Shown: positions 1 through 8,361, numbered from the stretch's first letter. The stretch: DNA of 64,000 bases from Olivibacter sp. XZL3 (GCF_004368405.1 NZ_SBJH01000064.1:62001-126000); one strand, 5' to 3'. Notes: a model not told the origin generated them from the sequence alone. Translations and numbers: made by a program.

Positions 1-1045
1 TGATAGTGGCATGGTATTCATAAAAAGCTTTGCGCAGTGGATCCATCGAGGTGTTTCCGTCCCAAGCTTCCGGCACCAACATCAAAAGCACATGCGGAAG
101 CGAGCGTCCGCTATGTAGAAGCAGCTCCACGACGTTATCCAAAGAAGCCGAATCGGACAAACCGGGATCCACCACAGGAAGTAGAATTTCTAATTCTTCG
201 TCGGAAAAATAAGGCGAAGAAATAGATCTCAACCCGGCATAAAAACGATTTAAGTTTCCGGTGAGTGTATTTATCTCACCATTATGGGCAACAATTCGGA
301 ATGGCTGCGCCAATTTCCAAGAAGGGAAAGTATTGGTCGAAAAACGGGAATGGACTAACCCGAAAGCAGAAACAACCCGTTCATCTGACAAATCGTTATA
401 ATAAGAGCGCACCTGATAGGTGGTTAGCTGTCCCTTATAAATCAACGTTTTACTCGACAAGGAAGGCATATAAAACTGTTCCTTGGCTTCGCCTAGCTCC
501 TCCTTTATTTTTTTTACCAGCAGCCTGCGCAGTACAAATAACTTACGGTCAAAATCCTCTGTATTGCGAATCTCTTTCGGGCGCTCTACAAAAAATTGAA
601 TGATGTTCGGTTCGGCACTTAAAGCGGTCACCCCAACGCCTTCCGAGTTCACCGGCACCTCTCGGATACCCAAAAAGTTAAGCTTGAGCTGTTCACAAGA
701 TTCTTTAATCAACTTTCTACATTGCTCGTTAAGCGACTCATCTTTAGGTAAAAAGGTCATTCCTACCCCGTAGTAACCCGGTTCTCCCAGTCTTATATCC
801 AGCTTACTACATTCTTCCCAAAGAAATTCGTGCGGTATTTGAATCATGATACCGGCTCCATCGCCGCTCTCTTCATCGCAACCACAGGCCCCTCTGTGTT
901 CCATGTTCTCCAACATTGTCAACGCGTCTTGAACTTGACGATGACTTTTTAACCCCTTTAAATGAGCCACGAACCCCACACCGCACGCATCATGCTCAAA
1001 ATCAGGACGATACAATCCCTGTTCTACCATATCTTCAACTGTCAT
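1..1045 (-). CDS. gltB: Glutamate synthase large subunit, N-terminal part (cut by window edge)
   Basis: Glutamate synthase makes glutamate from 2-oxoglutarate and glutamine-derived ammonia. Only the first 348 codons are in the window; the gene runs off the left edge. Translating the minus strand from ATG at 1045 gives a class II glutamine amidotransferase domain. The start is MTVEDMVEQG and Cys21 lies in DACGVGFVAHLKG, so a short propeptide is probably removed to expose the catalytic Cys. This is followed by MLENMEHRGACG and a DGAGI motif. Near the edge the reading is DGNTSMDPLRKAFYEYHATI, matching the AWDG...MDP..KAFYEY region of the family. The FMN and Fe-S domains lie outside the window. 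A perfect 8-bp-arm palindrome sits 38-57 bases upstream of the start. No frameshift was seen. Confidence 0.95.
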   Translation of the reverse strand, partial: MTVEDMVEQGLYRPDFEHDACGVGFVAHLKGLKSHRQVQDALTMLENMEHRGACGCDEESGDGAGIMIQIPHEFLWEECSKLDIRLGEPGYYGVGMTFLPKDESLNEQCRKLIKESCEQLKLNFLGIREVPVNSEGVGVTALSAEPNIIQFFVERPKEIRNTEDFDRKLFVLRRLLVKKIKEELGEAKEQFYMPSLSSKTLIYKGQLTTYQVRSYYNDLSDERVVSAFGLVHSRFSTNTFPSWKLAQPFRIVAHNGEINTLTGNLNRFYAGLRSISSPYFSDEELEILLPVVDPGLSDSASLDNVVELLLHSGRSLPHVLLMLVPEAWDGNTSMDPLRKAFYEYHATI

Positions 1046-1082
1046 TGTTATTGCTTAGTTTAAATAGATTGCTAAAATAACA

Positions 1083-1102
1083 TTAATATTCGACAATATT
1101 AA
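1083..1102. promoter_or_regulatory. Palindrome in the gltB upstream region (candidate operator)
   Basis: TTAATATT and AATATTAA form perfect 8-bp arms around CGAC. On the minus strand the site lies just upstream of TATTTTAG (1072-1079), a one-mismatch version of the TAnnTTTG -7 box. It would therefore overlap the -33 region of a gltB promoter. A regulator site is inferred; the binding protein is unknown. AT-rich palindromes also arise by chance. Confidence 0.35.
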
Positions 1103-1290
1103 ATTTTTATTACAGTTTATACCTAAAAGTTGACGAAATATCTAGAATAACAGCAGATACTTAAGAAAATCGCAAACGCTTTGGTTAAGCCACTAACACC
1201 TCGGTGATGAGTACGTAAAAAAAAACGACCTGATCTCCAGCAACCTAGCACTATTTATAAAAAAAGAGCAAGCGAATTAAGTTTTTTTCC

Positions 1291-1298
1291 TATTTTTG
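1291..1298 (+). promoter_or_regulatory. -7 box of the SRP RNA promoter
   Basis: TATTTTTG matches the Bacteroidota -7 consensus TAnnTTTG exactly. It ends about 4-6 bases before the predicted 5' end of the SRP RNA. No convincing -33 TTTG was found at the expected distance. Confidence 0.65.
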
Positions 1299-1400
1299 CG
1301 GTGGGTAAGTCTTTTACGACCAGCTCCCTTGAACTCCCCCAGGGTGGGAACACAGCAAGGGTAAAAGGTTGAGCGGTGCGATAAAAGGGGCTTGCCCTTT
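1299..1400 (+). ncRNA. ffs: Signal recognition particle RNA, small bacterial type
   Basis: This is the RNA scaffold that binds Ffh and targets membrane and secreted proteins to SecYEG. The conserved core is visible at about 1324-1361: CCCTTGAACTCC, then CCAGGGTGGGAACACAGC, then AAGGG, which is the Bacteroidota form of the SRP apical helix. GGGTAAG (1303-1309) pairs with CTTGCCC (1391-1397), closing the molecule end to end. The 3' arm runs straight into a T-tract (about 1397-1404) that should terminate transcription. A perfect -7 box lies just upstream. The exact ends are estimates. A 78-codon ORF across it (1369-1605) is a shadow. Confidence 0.85.
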
Positions 1401-1449
1401 TTTTATTTCCTTTTTACACGCACCTGTCACTACAGTTGCAAATATTGGT

Positions 1450-1457
1450 TACTTTTG
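1450..1457 (+). promoter_or_regulatory. -7 box upstream of the transaldolase gene
   Basis: TACTTTTG is an exact TAnnTTTG match located 35 bases before the ATG at 1493, immediately after the SRP RNA terminator. Transcription probably begins near 1462. Confidence 0.6.
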
Positions 1458-1492
1458 TTGCAATCAAAACCAAGTTTTAACAAAAATATCTT

Positions 1493-2152
1493 ATGAAATT
1501 TTTTATAGATACCGCAAATCTTCAGCAAATAAAAGAAGCACAAGATTTAGGGGTTTTAGACGGCGTTACGACCAATCCCAGCTTAATGGCCAAAGAAGGC
1601 ATTAGCGGAGAAAAAAATGTAATCAATCACTACAAGGCTATTTGCGCTATTGTGGACGGTGACGTGAGCGCAGAAGTTATCAGTACGGACTACGAAAACA
1701 TTATTAAAGAAGGCTTGGAGCTGGCAAAGCTAGATGATAAGATCGTCGTTAAAGTTCCAATGATCAAAGAGGGCGTAAAGGCCATCAAATACTTCAGCAG
1801 CGAAGGTATCAAAACGAACTGTACGCTTGTTTTCTCTGCAGGCCAGGCCTTGTTGGCCGCAAAAGCGGGTGCTACCTACGTTTCTCCATTCATTGGTCGA
1901 CTAGACGATATTTCTACCGACGGTTTAAGTCTGATCGAGGATATCCGTTTAATCTACGACAACTATGGCTACGAAACACAAATTTTAGCTGCCTCCGTAC
2001 GGCATGCCATGCATATTATAGAGTGCGCTAAAATCGGAGCAGACGTCATGACAGGTCCGCTTTCGGCGATATTAACGTTACTGAAGCACCCTCTTACAGA
2101 TAGCGGCCTGGCGCAGTTTTTAGCAGATCACGCTAAAGCGGCAGGTAAATAA
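1493..2152 (+). CDS. tal: Transaldolase (small TalC/FSA-family type)
   Basis: This 219-residue TIM-barrel aldolase belongs to the short transaldolase/fructose-6-phosphate aldolase family of the non-oxidative pentose phosphate pathway. Visible motifs are [11 protein letters not shown] at the N-terminus, GVTTNPSL (24-31), the Schiff-base Lys87 in IVVKVPM, and a [10 protein letters not shown]...SPFIGRLDD segment. SAEVIS carries Glu where E. coli FSA has Gln, and the SPFIGR segment resembles true transaldolases such as that of Bacillus. I therefore favour transaldolase over FSA activity; this is inference from a few residues. It has its own -7 box and is followed by a long hairpin, so it is probably monocistronic. 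Confidence 0.9.
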   Translation: MKFFIDTANLQQIKEAQDLGVLDGVTTNPSLMAKEGISGEKNVINHYKAICAIVDGDVSAEVISTDYENIIKEGLELAKLDDKIVVKVPMIKEGVKAIKYFSSEGIKTNCTLVFSAGQALLAAKAGATYVSPFIGRLDDISTDGLSLIEDIRLIYDNYGYETQILAASVRHAMHIIECAKIGADVMTGPLSAILTLLKHPLTDSGLAQFLADHAKAAGK

Positions 2153-2221
2153 GACATCCGTAAGTCGGTCTTCTACAACGCTGTTAATCTCATTATACTA
2201 CGGTTATTGACACGTAGTTAC

Positions 2222-2275
2222 AGTTCCTTACCGGAACGATCGGTCGACCGATCGTTCTGGTAAGGAACTTTTTAA
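2222..2275 (+). terminator. Long near-perfect palindrome after the transaldolase gene, with T-run
   Basis: Two 24-base arms, 2222-2245 and 2246-2269, are reverse complements with a single C-to-T difference (a G-U pair in RNA) and no intervening loop bases. The centre reads CGGTCGACCG. It is followed by TTTTTAAGTTTTTT. The structure fits a strong terminator for the gene at 1493. It ends only 16 bases before the ATG of the next gene, so it could also affect that gene's expression. Confidence 0.65.
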
Positions 2276-2285
2276 GTTTTTTGAT

Positions 2286-3260
2286 ATGGATACATTCGAC
2301 ATTGTCATTGTAGGCGGTGGACCTATTGGTTTGGCTTGTGGAATTGAAGCTGAAAAAGCGGCTCTTAGTTACCTGATAATAGAGAAAGGATGCTTGGTCA
2401 ATTCCTTATATAATTATCCCCAGCACATGACATTCTTTTCAACTTCTGAAAAGTTGGAGATTGGCGGGGTGCCATTCGTCTCTACCAATCCCAAACCGAA
2501 GAGATTGGAGGCCTTGGAATACTATAGAAGGGTTCAGCAAAAATTCTCACTGCCCATCCGCTTGTTTGAAGAAGTAACCAATGTAGTGAAAGAACAAGAC
2601 CTGTTTACGGTGCAGACGACTAAGAACGTCTATTTGGCGAAAAATGTAATTCTGGCTACTGGTTTTTACGACCGGCCTAATTTAATGCAAATCCCGGGCG
2701 AAAATCTTCCAAAGGTGAAGCATTACTATAACGATCCGCACTATTATGCCAATCAACATGTCGTAGTGGTGGGCTGTAGTAATTCATCGGTAGACGCCGC
2801 ATTGGAAACCTATAGAAAAGGCGCTAAGGTGACCATGGTCATCAGAAGAAACGAAATCAGCCATCGTGTAAAGTACTGGGTGCGCCCCGATATCGATAAT
2901 CGAATAGCCGAGGGCTCGATCAAGGCCTATTTCAATAGCTGTTTGGCTGCTATTGAAGAAGACCGTGTGCATATTGTTACGCCAGAGGGACCTATCACCA
3001 TTGAAAACGACTTTGTTTTGGCATTAACAGGCTATCACCCGAATTTCGATTTTCTAAAAAAGCTGGGCATCAATCTTTCGCCAGACGAATTAATGATTCC
3101 TGAGCACGACGAACGGACCATGGAAACCAATATTCCTCGTTTATACCTTGCCGGCGTGGTTTGTGGAGGGATGAACACCCATCTCTGGTTTATTGAAAAC
3201 TCGAGAATCCACGCTGAACAGATAATAAACCATATCGTGAAAGGCATCAACTTGAAATAA
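2286..3260 (+). CDS. ypdA: YpdA-family bacillithiol disulfide reductase, NADPH-dependent
   Basis: This 324-residue two-dinucleotide-domain flavoprotein is predicted to reduce oxidised bacillithiol with NADPH. An FAD-binding VGGGPIGLACGIEAEKA motif lies at about 9-25. The family-typical segments YNYPQHMTFFSTSEKLEIGG and RPKR/EALEYYR-like follow, and the NADPH Rossmann motif VVVVGCSNSSVDAALE starts near residue 159. The C-terminal FAD contact is RLYLAGVVCGGMNTHLWFIENSR. There is no CxxC redox pair, which separates it from thioredoxin reductase and fits YpdA. The start follows a long hairpin by 16 bases, and nuoA begins 52 bases after the stop. Whether this organism makes bacillithiol needs bshA/B/C elsewhere. 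Confidence 0.85.
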   Translation: MDTFDIVIVGGGPIGLACGIEAEKAALSYLIIEKGCLVNSLYNYPQHMTFFSTSEKLEIGGVPFVSTNPKPKRLEALEYYRRVQQKFSLPIRLFEEVTNVVKEQDLFTVQTTKNVYLAKNVILATGFYDRPNLMQIPGENLPKVKHYYNDPHYYANQHVVVVGCSNSSVDAALETYRKGAKVTMVIRRNEISHRVKYWVRPDIDNRIAEGSIKAYFNSCLAAIEEDRVHIVTPEGPITIENDFVLALTGYHPNFDFLKKLGINLSPDELMIPEHDERTMETNIPRLYLAGVVCGGMNTHLWFIENSRIHAEQIINHIVKGINLK

Positions 3261-3299
3261 TGAAAAGAATTTCAACATCTTTTTGAGCGATTTTTTTAC

Positions 3300-3307
3300 T
3301 ATTTTTG
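3300..3307 (+). promoter_or_regulatory. -7 box just before nuoA
   Basis: TATTTTTG is a perfect TAnnTTTG box, five bases before the ATG at 3313. If used, the transcript would be essentially leaderless, as also proposed for pyrE and cmk here. The surrounding sequence is T-rich, so chance is possible. Confidence 0.4.
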
Positions 3308-3312
3308 ATCCT

Positions 3313-3900
3313 ATGGAAGACGGTTCTCAGATCACGGAATTTGGAAAAGTATTTGTTTATTTACTAGTTGGCACCCTTTTGGTTATCTTCACGTTACTAC
3401 TGGGAAAGCTGTTATCGCCGCGTAAACCGACGGCGGCAAAATTGAGCACATACGAGTGTGGGGAAGTTGCGCAAGGAAGTTCCTGGATCCAGTTCAATGC
3501 ACGTTTTTACGTAGTTGCGCTGGTATTTCTGCTGTTTGATGTGGAAATGGTATTTATTTTTCCGTGGACGACCGTTTTTGGCTCGACTGCTTTGATCAAT
3601 GCCGACGAAAGATGGGGATGGTATACCTTGGCCGAGATGTTTATCTTCATAGGTATTTTGGTGGTTGGTCTGTTTTACGTTTGGAAAAAAGGCGATCTGG
3701 AATGGATAAAACCGAATCCCATCCGACCTGCTTTAACAAGCACTGTTCCTGTGGAAGTGTATGAAGATATAAACAACGCGCACTATACAGTTAAACCCTT
3801 CGAACGAAATAACACACAGGGCGAAAGCAAGCAGCGGGCTAAGCCAAACGTAGCTGGCAGACCAGCATTTAAACCCAAATTTGTAAAGAAAGATTTATAA
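3313..3900 (+). CDS. nuoA: NADH-quinone oxidoreductase subunit A
   Basis: This is a membrane subunit of respiratory complex I. The 195 residues hold three hydrophobic helices: [20 protein letters not shown] near the N-terminus, [19 protein letters not shown], and [15 protein letters not shown]. They also carry the signature TYECGE and [19 protein letters not shown] chose ATG 3313 ([12 protein letters not shown]), which fits the family N-terminus; an upstream in-frame TTG at 3283 would add ten residues. A hydrophilic tail of about 60 residues follows the last helix and is longer than in E. coli NuoA. The stop overlaps the nuoB start by one base. Confidence 0.92.
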   Translation: MEDGSQITEFGKVFVYLLVGTLLVIFTLLLGKLLSPRKPTAAKLSTYECGEVAQGSSWIQFNARFYVVALVFLLFDVEMVFIFPWTTVFGSTALINADERWGWYTLAEMFIFIGILVVGLFYVWKKGDLEWIKPNPIRPALTSTVPVEVYEDINNAHYTVKPFERNNTQGESKQRAKPNVAGRPAFKPKFVKKDL

Positions 3901-4391
3901 TGAGCACAAGTGCACAAGCAGATAGTGGTATTGTAGTAGCGAAGTTAGACGACCTTCTTAACTGGGCGCGTCTGTCTTCTATGTGGCCGGTAAGCTTTGG
4001 CATTGCCTGCTGTGCCATAGAAATGATGGGCGCCATGGCAGCGACTTATGATTTAGATAGACACGGGGTTTTCCCCAGGGCCTCTCCCAGACAGGCGGAC
4101 GTGATTATTATTGCAGGTACAGTAACCTTTAAAATGGCCGATAGAATACGCCTTTTGTACGAACAGATGCCAGAACCAAAATACGTAATATCCATGGGAT
4201 CCTGTTCAAATTGCGGCGGGCCCTACTGGCAATACGGTTATCATGTTGTTAAAGGAGTAGACAAGATAATTCCTGTTGATGTATACGTGCAAGGCTGCCC
4301 TCCCCGGCCTGAAGCTCTTATTGGCGCTTTTTTAGAGCTTCAAAAGAAAATTGGGTCGGAAGGTATTATTAACGAAAAAATAAACACTTAA
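3900..4391 (+). CDS. nuoB: NADH-quinone oxidoreductase subunit B
   Basis: This 163-residue peripheral-arm subunit of complex I carries the N2 [4Fe-4S] cluster next to the quinone site. Cluster ligands are visible: the adjacent Cys pair in [12 protein letters not shown], a Cys in [10 protein letters not shown], and a Cys in [11 protein letters not shown]. The conserved [17 protein letters not shown] and [13 protein letters not shown] segments are intact. The ATG shares one base with the nuoA stop (TAATG), so the two are translationally coupled. The usual next gene, nuoC, is absent: purK starts 45 bases later. The remaining complex I genes must lie elsewhere if the complex is functional. Confidence 0.95.
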   Translation: MSTSAQADSGIVVAKLDDLLNWARLSSMWPVSFGIACCAIEMMGAMAATYDLDRHGVFPRASPRQADVIIIAGTVTFKMADRIRLLYEQMPEPKYVISMGSCSNCGGPYWQYGYHVVKGVDKIIPVDVYVQGCPPRPEALIGAFLELQKKIGSEGIINEKINT

Positions 4392-4436
4392 AAAAATACA
4401 ATCATTAGTTAAGCTACTCCTTAACTGAATTTATAT

Positions 4437-5579
4437 ATGGAAAAAGACTTTTATGGCGACTTACGCTTGGGTATCCTTGGTGGCGGACAACTTGGTCGCA
4501 TGCTCATCCAAGAAGCAATTAATCTGAACATAAGCATTTCAGTGTTGGATCCAGACCAGGATGCCCCATGTAAAAAACTATGTGATCGCTTCGAAACGGG
4601 CTCACTTACCGACTTTGATACGGTGTACAAGTTCGGGAAGCAGGTTGATATGCTAACGATCGAAATTGAAAAAGTAAATGTAGATGCGCTGGAAAAGTTG
4701 GAAGAAGAAGGCGTGACGGTTTTCCCGCAAGCACGCGTCATTCGCTTGATTCAGGACAAAGGACTTCAAAAACAATTCTTTAAGCAAAATGATATTCCAA
4801 CAGCCCCCTTTCAATTAATTTCTTCGAAAGAGGCGTTGAAAGACCTAACCATGTCCTTTCCCTACGTACAAAAGTTGAGAAAAGACGGATACGACGGAAA
4901 AGGGGTACATAAGATTGTCGACCAAGCTGATTTTGCGAAGGCATTCGAAGCACCCAGCTTGGTAGAGCAATGGATAGCCTTTGAAAAGGAAATCGCTGTG
5001 ATCGTTGCCAGAAACGATAGAGGCGAAATTTCAACTTTCCCAATGGTTGAAATGGAATTCAATGAAGAAGTCAACTTAGTAGAGTTTTTGATTTCACCTT
5101 CCGTGCTGCCTTTTGAAGTACAAGAAAGAGCCGAACAGTTAGCTATAAAAATTGCCGAAGACCTTCAAATCGTCGGTTTGCTTGCTGTCGAAATGTTTTT
5201 GACCCAAGATGGAAACATTCTAGTAAATGAACTTGCGCCCCGACCGCATAATAGCGGACATCATACCATTGAAGGGAACTTCACTTCACAGTTTGCGCAA
5301 CATTTGCGTGCCATCTTCAACTTGCCTTTAGGTAATACTTCTGCCAGAAGCAATGCTGTTATGATCAATTTACTTGGTGAAGCCGACTATGAAGGCTTGG
5401 CAATTTACGACGGGCTGGAAGAGGTATTAGCGGAAGAAGGCGTCTATGTACACCTTTACGGCAAGAAATTCACCAAGCCTTATCGTAAAATGGGACATGT
5501 CACCATCGTAAATGAAGATCGCGAAAAAGCGGTTAATTTAGCAAGGAAGGTACAAGCAACCATTAAAGTAAAGGCCTAA
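4437..5579 (+). CDS. purK: N5-carboxyaminoimidazole ribonucleotide synthase
   Basis: This ATP-grasp enzyme makes N5-CAIR from AIR, bicarbonate and ATP in purine synthesis. The 380 residues begin with the Rossmann-like LGILGGGQLGRMLIQEA. They contain the ATP-grasp loop KLRKDGYDGKGV (about 145-156), the VEQWIAFEKEIAVIVARN segment and the metal-binding ELAPRPHNSGHHTIEG near residue 265. Length and motif order match PurK rather than PurT. purE follows after 17 bases, as in most bacteria using the two-step carboxylation route. Confidence 0.95.
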   Translation: MEKDFYGDLRLGILGGGQLGRMLIQEAINLNISISVLDPDQDAPCKKLCDRFETGSLTDFDTVYKFGKQVDMLTIEIEKVNVDALEKLEEEGVTVFPQARVIRLIQDKGLQKQFFKQNDIPTAPFQLISSKEALKDLTMSFPYVQKLRKDGYDGKGVHKIVDQADFAKAFEAPSLVEQWIAFEKEIAVIVARNDRGEISTFPMVEMEFNEEVNLVEFLISPSVLPFEVQERAEQLAIKIAEDLQIVGLLAVEMFLTQDGNILVNELAPRPHNSGHHTIEGNFTSQFAQHLRAIFNLPLGNTSARSNAVMINLLGEADYEGLAIYDGLEEVLAEEGVYVHLYGKKFTKPYRKMGHVTIVNEDREKAVNLARKVQATIKVKA

Positions 5580-5596
5580 CACATAAACATTCCAGT

Positions 5597-6106
5597 ATGC
5601 AGACAAGTCAATTTCCCTTAGTAGGAATTATTATGGGGAGCAAATCAGACCTTCCCGTAATGGAGGACGCGATTAAAGTGTTAAAAGAGCTAGGCGTTCA
5701 AGTAGAAGTTTCCATAGTATCTGCCCACAGAACGCCGGAACGCATGTTTAACTACGCAGAATCCGCCGCATCACGCGGGCTAAAAGTAATTATTGCCGGC
5801 GCGGGCGGGGCAGCTCATTTACCCGGCATGGTGGCTTCTATCACCCATTTACCGGTAATCGGCGTACCGGTTAAATCATCGAATTCGATCGACGGATGGG
5901 ACTCCATTCTGTCCATACTTCAAATGCCGAACGGCATTCCGGTGGCCACCGTTGCTTTAAATGCAGCAAAAAACGCCGGACTTTTGGCAGCGCAAATTTT
6001 AGCCACTGCCGACCAGCAGCTGGCGCAGAATCTGATCAACTTCAAACAAGATTTGAAGAAAAAGATAGAAGAAACGGCAAACGAAGTAGAAAATATGAGC
6101 TTCTGA
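5597..6106 (+). CDS. purE: N5-carboxyaminoimidazole ribonucleotide mutase, class I
   Basis: This enzyme moves the carboxylate from N5 to C4 of CAIR and acts directly after PurK. The 169-residue protein shows the class I signature GIIMGSKSDLPVMEDAI, SAHRTPERMFNYAE with the catalytic His, GAGGAAHLPGMVAS, and GVPVKSSNSIDGWDSILSILQMPNG. It is translated 17 bases after purK and surely belongs to the same operon. No terminator follows. The next gene begins 66 bases later, with only a weak 6-bp hairpin (CTTTCT/AGAAAG) in between. Confidence 0.95.
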   Translation: MQTSQFPLVGIIMGSKSDLPVMEDAIKVLKELGVQVEVSIVSAHRTPERMFNYAESAASRGLKVIIAGAGGAAHLPGMVASITHLPVIGVPVKSSNSIDGWDSILSILQMPNGIPVATVALNAAKNAGLLAAQILATADQQLAQNLINFKQDLKKKIEETANEVENMSF

Positions 6107-6172
6107 CCCGCCCAACAATTTTGCCTTTCTGTTGTTCCTTTAGAAAGTAAAACTCATTTCATTTATAGTTCT

Positions 6173-6949
6173 ATGGAGAAACTGAAAGATAAAGTTGCCT
6201 TAGTAACCGGTTCCGATTCGGGCATTGGCAGGGCAATCGTAGAAGCGTTTGCCGCAGAAGGCGCTCACGTAATCATCACTTACCATTCGGACAAAGAAAG
6301 TGCAGAAGAGGTAGAGCGAAACCTAAAGCAGCAGCAGGTTCGGGTTTCGACCTACCAACTGGATGTAAGCGACGAGACGAGTGTCCAAACGGTTTTCGGC
6401 CAAGTGGCCAAGGAATTTGGCAAAATCGATATCCTAGTCAGCAACGCTGGGGTAAACGGCAGTAATATTCCGGTAATGGAAATGGATACAGACACGTTCG
6501 ACAAATGTATCAAGACCAACCTATACGGCGCATTTTATTGCTGTAGGGAGTTTTTAAAACTACGAAATGGTGAATTAAAAGGCGCTAAAATCATCATTGT
6601 TAGCTCTATACACGAAGATGTGTGTACCGCTGGCAATGCAGATTATAATGCGTCAAAGGGCGGCGTCAAAAATTTCAGCCGAAGTTTGGCCTTAGAATTA
6701 GCTCCGGAAGGTGTATGTGTCAATAATATTGCACCCGGAATGATCTTGACTCCGATGAATCAAGAAGCAATGGATAGCCAAAAGATACGCGAAGAGAAAG
6801 AACAACATATTCCGTCGAAACGAGCCGGTAAACCTGAAGAAATAGGGCCTTTGGCCGTATACCTCGCCTCAAGCGATAGTGATTATGTCACCGGAACAAC
6901 CTTTACAATAGATGGTGCGCTAAGTATTAATCTGGGACAAGGTGCGTAA
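6173..6949 (+). CDS. SDR-family NAD(P)-dependent oxidoreductase
   Basis: A classical short-chain dehydrogenase of 258 residues, soluble and probably tetrameric. The cofactor motif is TGSDSGIGRAI (13-23), followed by NAG in LVSNAGVNGS. The catalytic Ser is in IIVSSIHED, and the YxxxK pair is in YNASKGG. Overall it resembles glucose 1-dehydrogenase/FabG-like enzymes. The hydroxyl-containing stretch around position 38 (ITYHSDKESAEE) suggests NADP(H) rather than NAD(H), but this is weak. Substrate cannot be deduced. It follows purE by 66 bases on the same strand without an obvious terminator, so some read-through is likely although no functional link to purine synthesis is apparent. Confidence 0.85.
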   Translation: MEKLKDKVALVTGSDSGIGRAIVEAFAAEGAHVIITYHSDKESAEEVERNLKQQQVRVSTYQLDVSDETSVQTVFGQVAKEFGKIDILVSNAGVNGSNIPVMEMDTDTFDKCIKTNLYGAFYCCREFLKLRNGELKGAKIIIVSSIHEDVCTAGNADYNASKGGVKNFSRSLALELAPEGVCVNNIAPGMILTPMNQEAMDSQKIREEKEQHIPSKRAGKPEEIGPLAVYLASSDSDYVTGTTFTIDGALSINLGQGA

Positions 6950-7007
6950 TAGGCTATATTACATTTAACTGACTACCAAACAGCTCGCTTTACAAAAATT
7001 TAGGCTT

Positions 7008-7015
7008 ATCTTTGC
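7008..7015 (+). promoter_or_regulatory. -7 box of the mnmA promoter
   Basis: TATCTTTG matches TAnnTTTG exactly and ends 17 bases before the ATG at 7033. It contains the in-frame TTG at 7012, which makes that codon an unlikely start. Confidence 0.6.
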
Positions 7016-7032
7016 GCTTTATTTTTTTAGAT

Positions 7033-8121
7033 ATGAGCAAGCACGGACGTATTTTAGTAGCTATGAGTGGAGGGGTGGACAGTTCAGTGGCCGCAGTGAT
7101 GCTTCATGAGCAGGGTTATGAAGTAATTGGGCTGACCATGAAAACCTGGGACTATGCATCAGCGGGAGGCAGTTCTAAAGAAACAGGGTGCTGTAGTTTA
7201 GACAGCATTAACGATGCGCGTGCTTTAGCCGTTGGCTATGGCTTCCCTCATTATATTCTCGATATCCGGGATGAATTTGGCGACTTTGTCATTAACAACT
7301 TCGTAGATGAATACCTTGCCGGAAGGACGCCAAATCCTTGTGTCCTTTGTAATACACACATCAAATGGGAAGCTTTATTAAAGAGAGCAGACAAGTTGGA
7401 CTGCGAATTTATTGCTACAGGCCATTATGCAAACATCCGCCTGCAAAATAACGGTCGATATGTTATTTCAAAGGGCAAAGATGAACATAAAGATCAGTCT
7501 TACGTCCTATGGGGCGTTTCACAGAAAAATCTCGCCCGAACAAAATTCCCTCTCGGCAGTTTTACAAAAGCGGAAATTCGACAGATGGCCCTTGAAATGG
7601 GCCAAGTTGAGTTAGCAAACAAATCGGAGAGCTATGAAATCTGTTTCGTTCCGGATAACGATTACCGCGCTTTTTTACGTCACCGGGTAGAAGATATTGA
7701 CGAGCGCATAGGAGCCGGTAACTTTATTTTATCTGACGGTACGGTGGTTGGTAAACACGCCGGATATCCCTATTATACAATCGGTCAAAGAAAAGGATTA
7801 GGTATTGCACTTGGTCGGCCCGTTTTTGTGATTCAGATACTTCCGGAAAGCAATACGGTTATGTTGGGATCCGAAGAAGAACTGGAGAAAAACACAGCCT
7901 ATGTGCGGAATATTAATCTGATTAAATATGAGCACATCGAAAAACCGATGGAAGCGGTGACGAAGATACGCTATAAAGATGCAGGTGCCCTTAGTCAGAT
8001 TGTTGAAGAAAACGGAAACATGAAAGTAGATTTTCAGCATTACGTTAAAGGCATTGCACCCGGCCAATCAGCCGTTTTTTATGAGGGCAATGATCTACTC
8101 GGCGGCGGTTTTTTAATGTAA
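7033..8121 (+). CDS. mnmA: tRNA-specific 2-thiouridylase
   Basis: MnmA installs sulfur at uridine-34 of Glu, Gln and Lys tRNAs. The 362-residue protein starts with the PP-loop ILVAMSGGVDSSVAA. The first catalytic Cys lies in TPNPCVLCNTHIKWE, the ATP/tRNA contact in CEFIATGHYA, and the second redox Cys in SYEICFVPDNDYRAFL. The C-terminal barrel begins near HAGYPYYTIGQRKGLGIA. I chose ATG 7033 because an in-frame TTG at 7012 lies inside a perfect -7 box. The gene is preceded by its own promoter and followed by a gap with a terminator-like hairpin at 8280-8310. Confidence 0.95.
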   Translation: MSKHGRILVAMSGGVDSSVAAVMLHEQGYEVIGLTMKTWDYASAGGSSKETGCCSLDSINDARALAVGYGFPHYILDIRDEFGDFVINNFVDEYLAGRTPNPCVLCNTHIKWEALLKRADKLDCEFIATGHYANIRLQNNGRYVISKGKDEHKDQSYVLWGVSQKNLARTKFPLGSFTKAEIRQMALEMGQVELANKSESYEICFVPDNDYRAFLRHRVEDIDERIGAGNFILSDGTVVGKHAGYPYYTIGQRKGLGIALGRPVFVIQILPESNTVMLGSEEELEKNTAYVRNINLIKYEHIEKPMEAVTKIRYKDAGALSQIVEENGNMKVDFQHYVKGIAPGQSAVFYEGNDLLGGGFLM

Positions 8122-8258
8122 TTTTAATTTTATTTAATTAAGAAATTTTCGCAAACTTTATTTCTGATGTTGGATTTGATCTACTAAATTACCTCAGCGA
8201 ACACCAAAGGGACAGATAAAATCAGACAACTATTATACAAATAACGAACAATTTTATC

Positions 8259-8310
8259 TATGTTTGAGCGATAAAATCGAAAGTCGAAGCTTTTATACTT
8301 CGGCTTTTTT
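8259..8310 (+). promoter_or_regulatory. -7 box followed at once by a terminator hairpin
   Basis: TATGTTTG (8259-8266) is an exact -7 match. AAAGTCGAAG (8280-8289) and CTTCGGCTTT (8298-8307, one G-U pair) then form a hairpin ending in a T-run. The hairpin may simply terminate mnmA read-through. If the -7 box is used, the product would be an RNA of only about 40 bases. Confidence 0.5.
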
Positions 8311-8329
8311 ATCAAAAAGGCAAAGGCAG

Positions 8330-8361
8330 TTTGCTAAAACATGAATAAATCCCTTTATTTG
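8330..8361 (+). promoter_or_regulatory. topA promoter (-33 TTTG, -7 TTTATTTG)
   Basis: TTTG at 8330-8333 is separated by 20 bases from TTTATTTG at 8354-8361, which has one mismatch to TAnnTTTG. The ATG of topA lies 18 bases after the -7 box. Spacing and position fit a Bacteroidota sigma-A-type promoter. Confidence 0.55.

Noticed and set aside
265-603. 112-codon plus-strand ORF over gltB
   Set aside because: Antisense shadow of the glutaminase domain; no family features.
2222-2275. Transposon terminal repeat
   Set aside because: Single palindrome directly after a gene with T-runs; terminator explains it better and no transposase is near.
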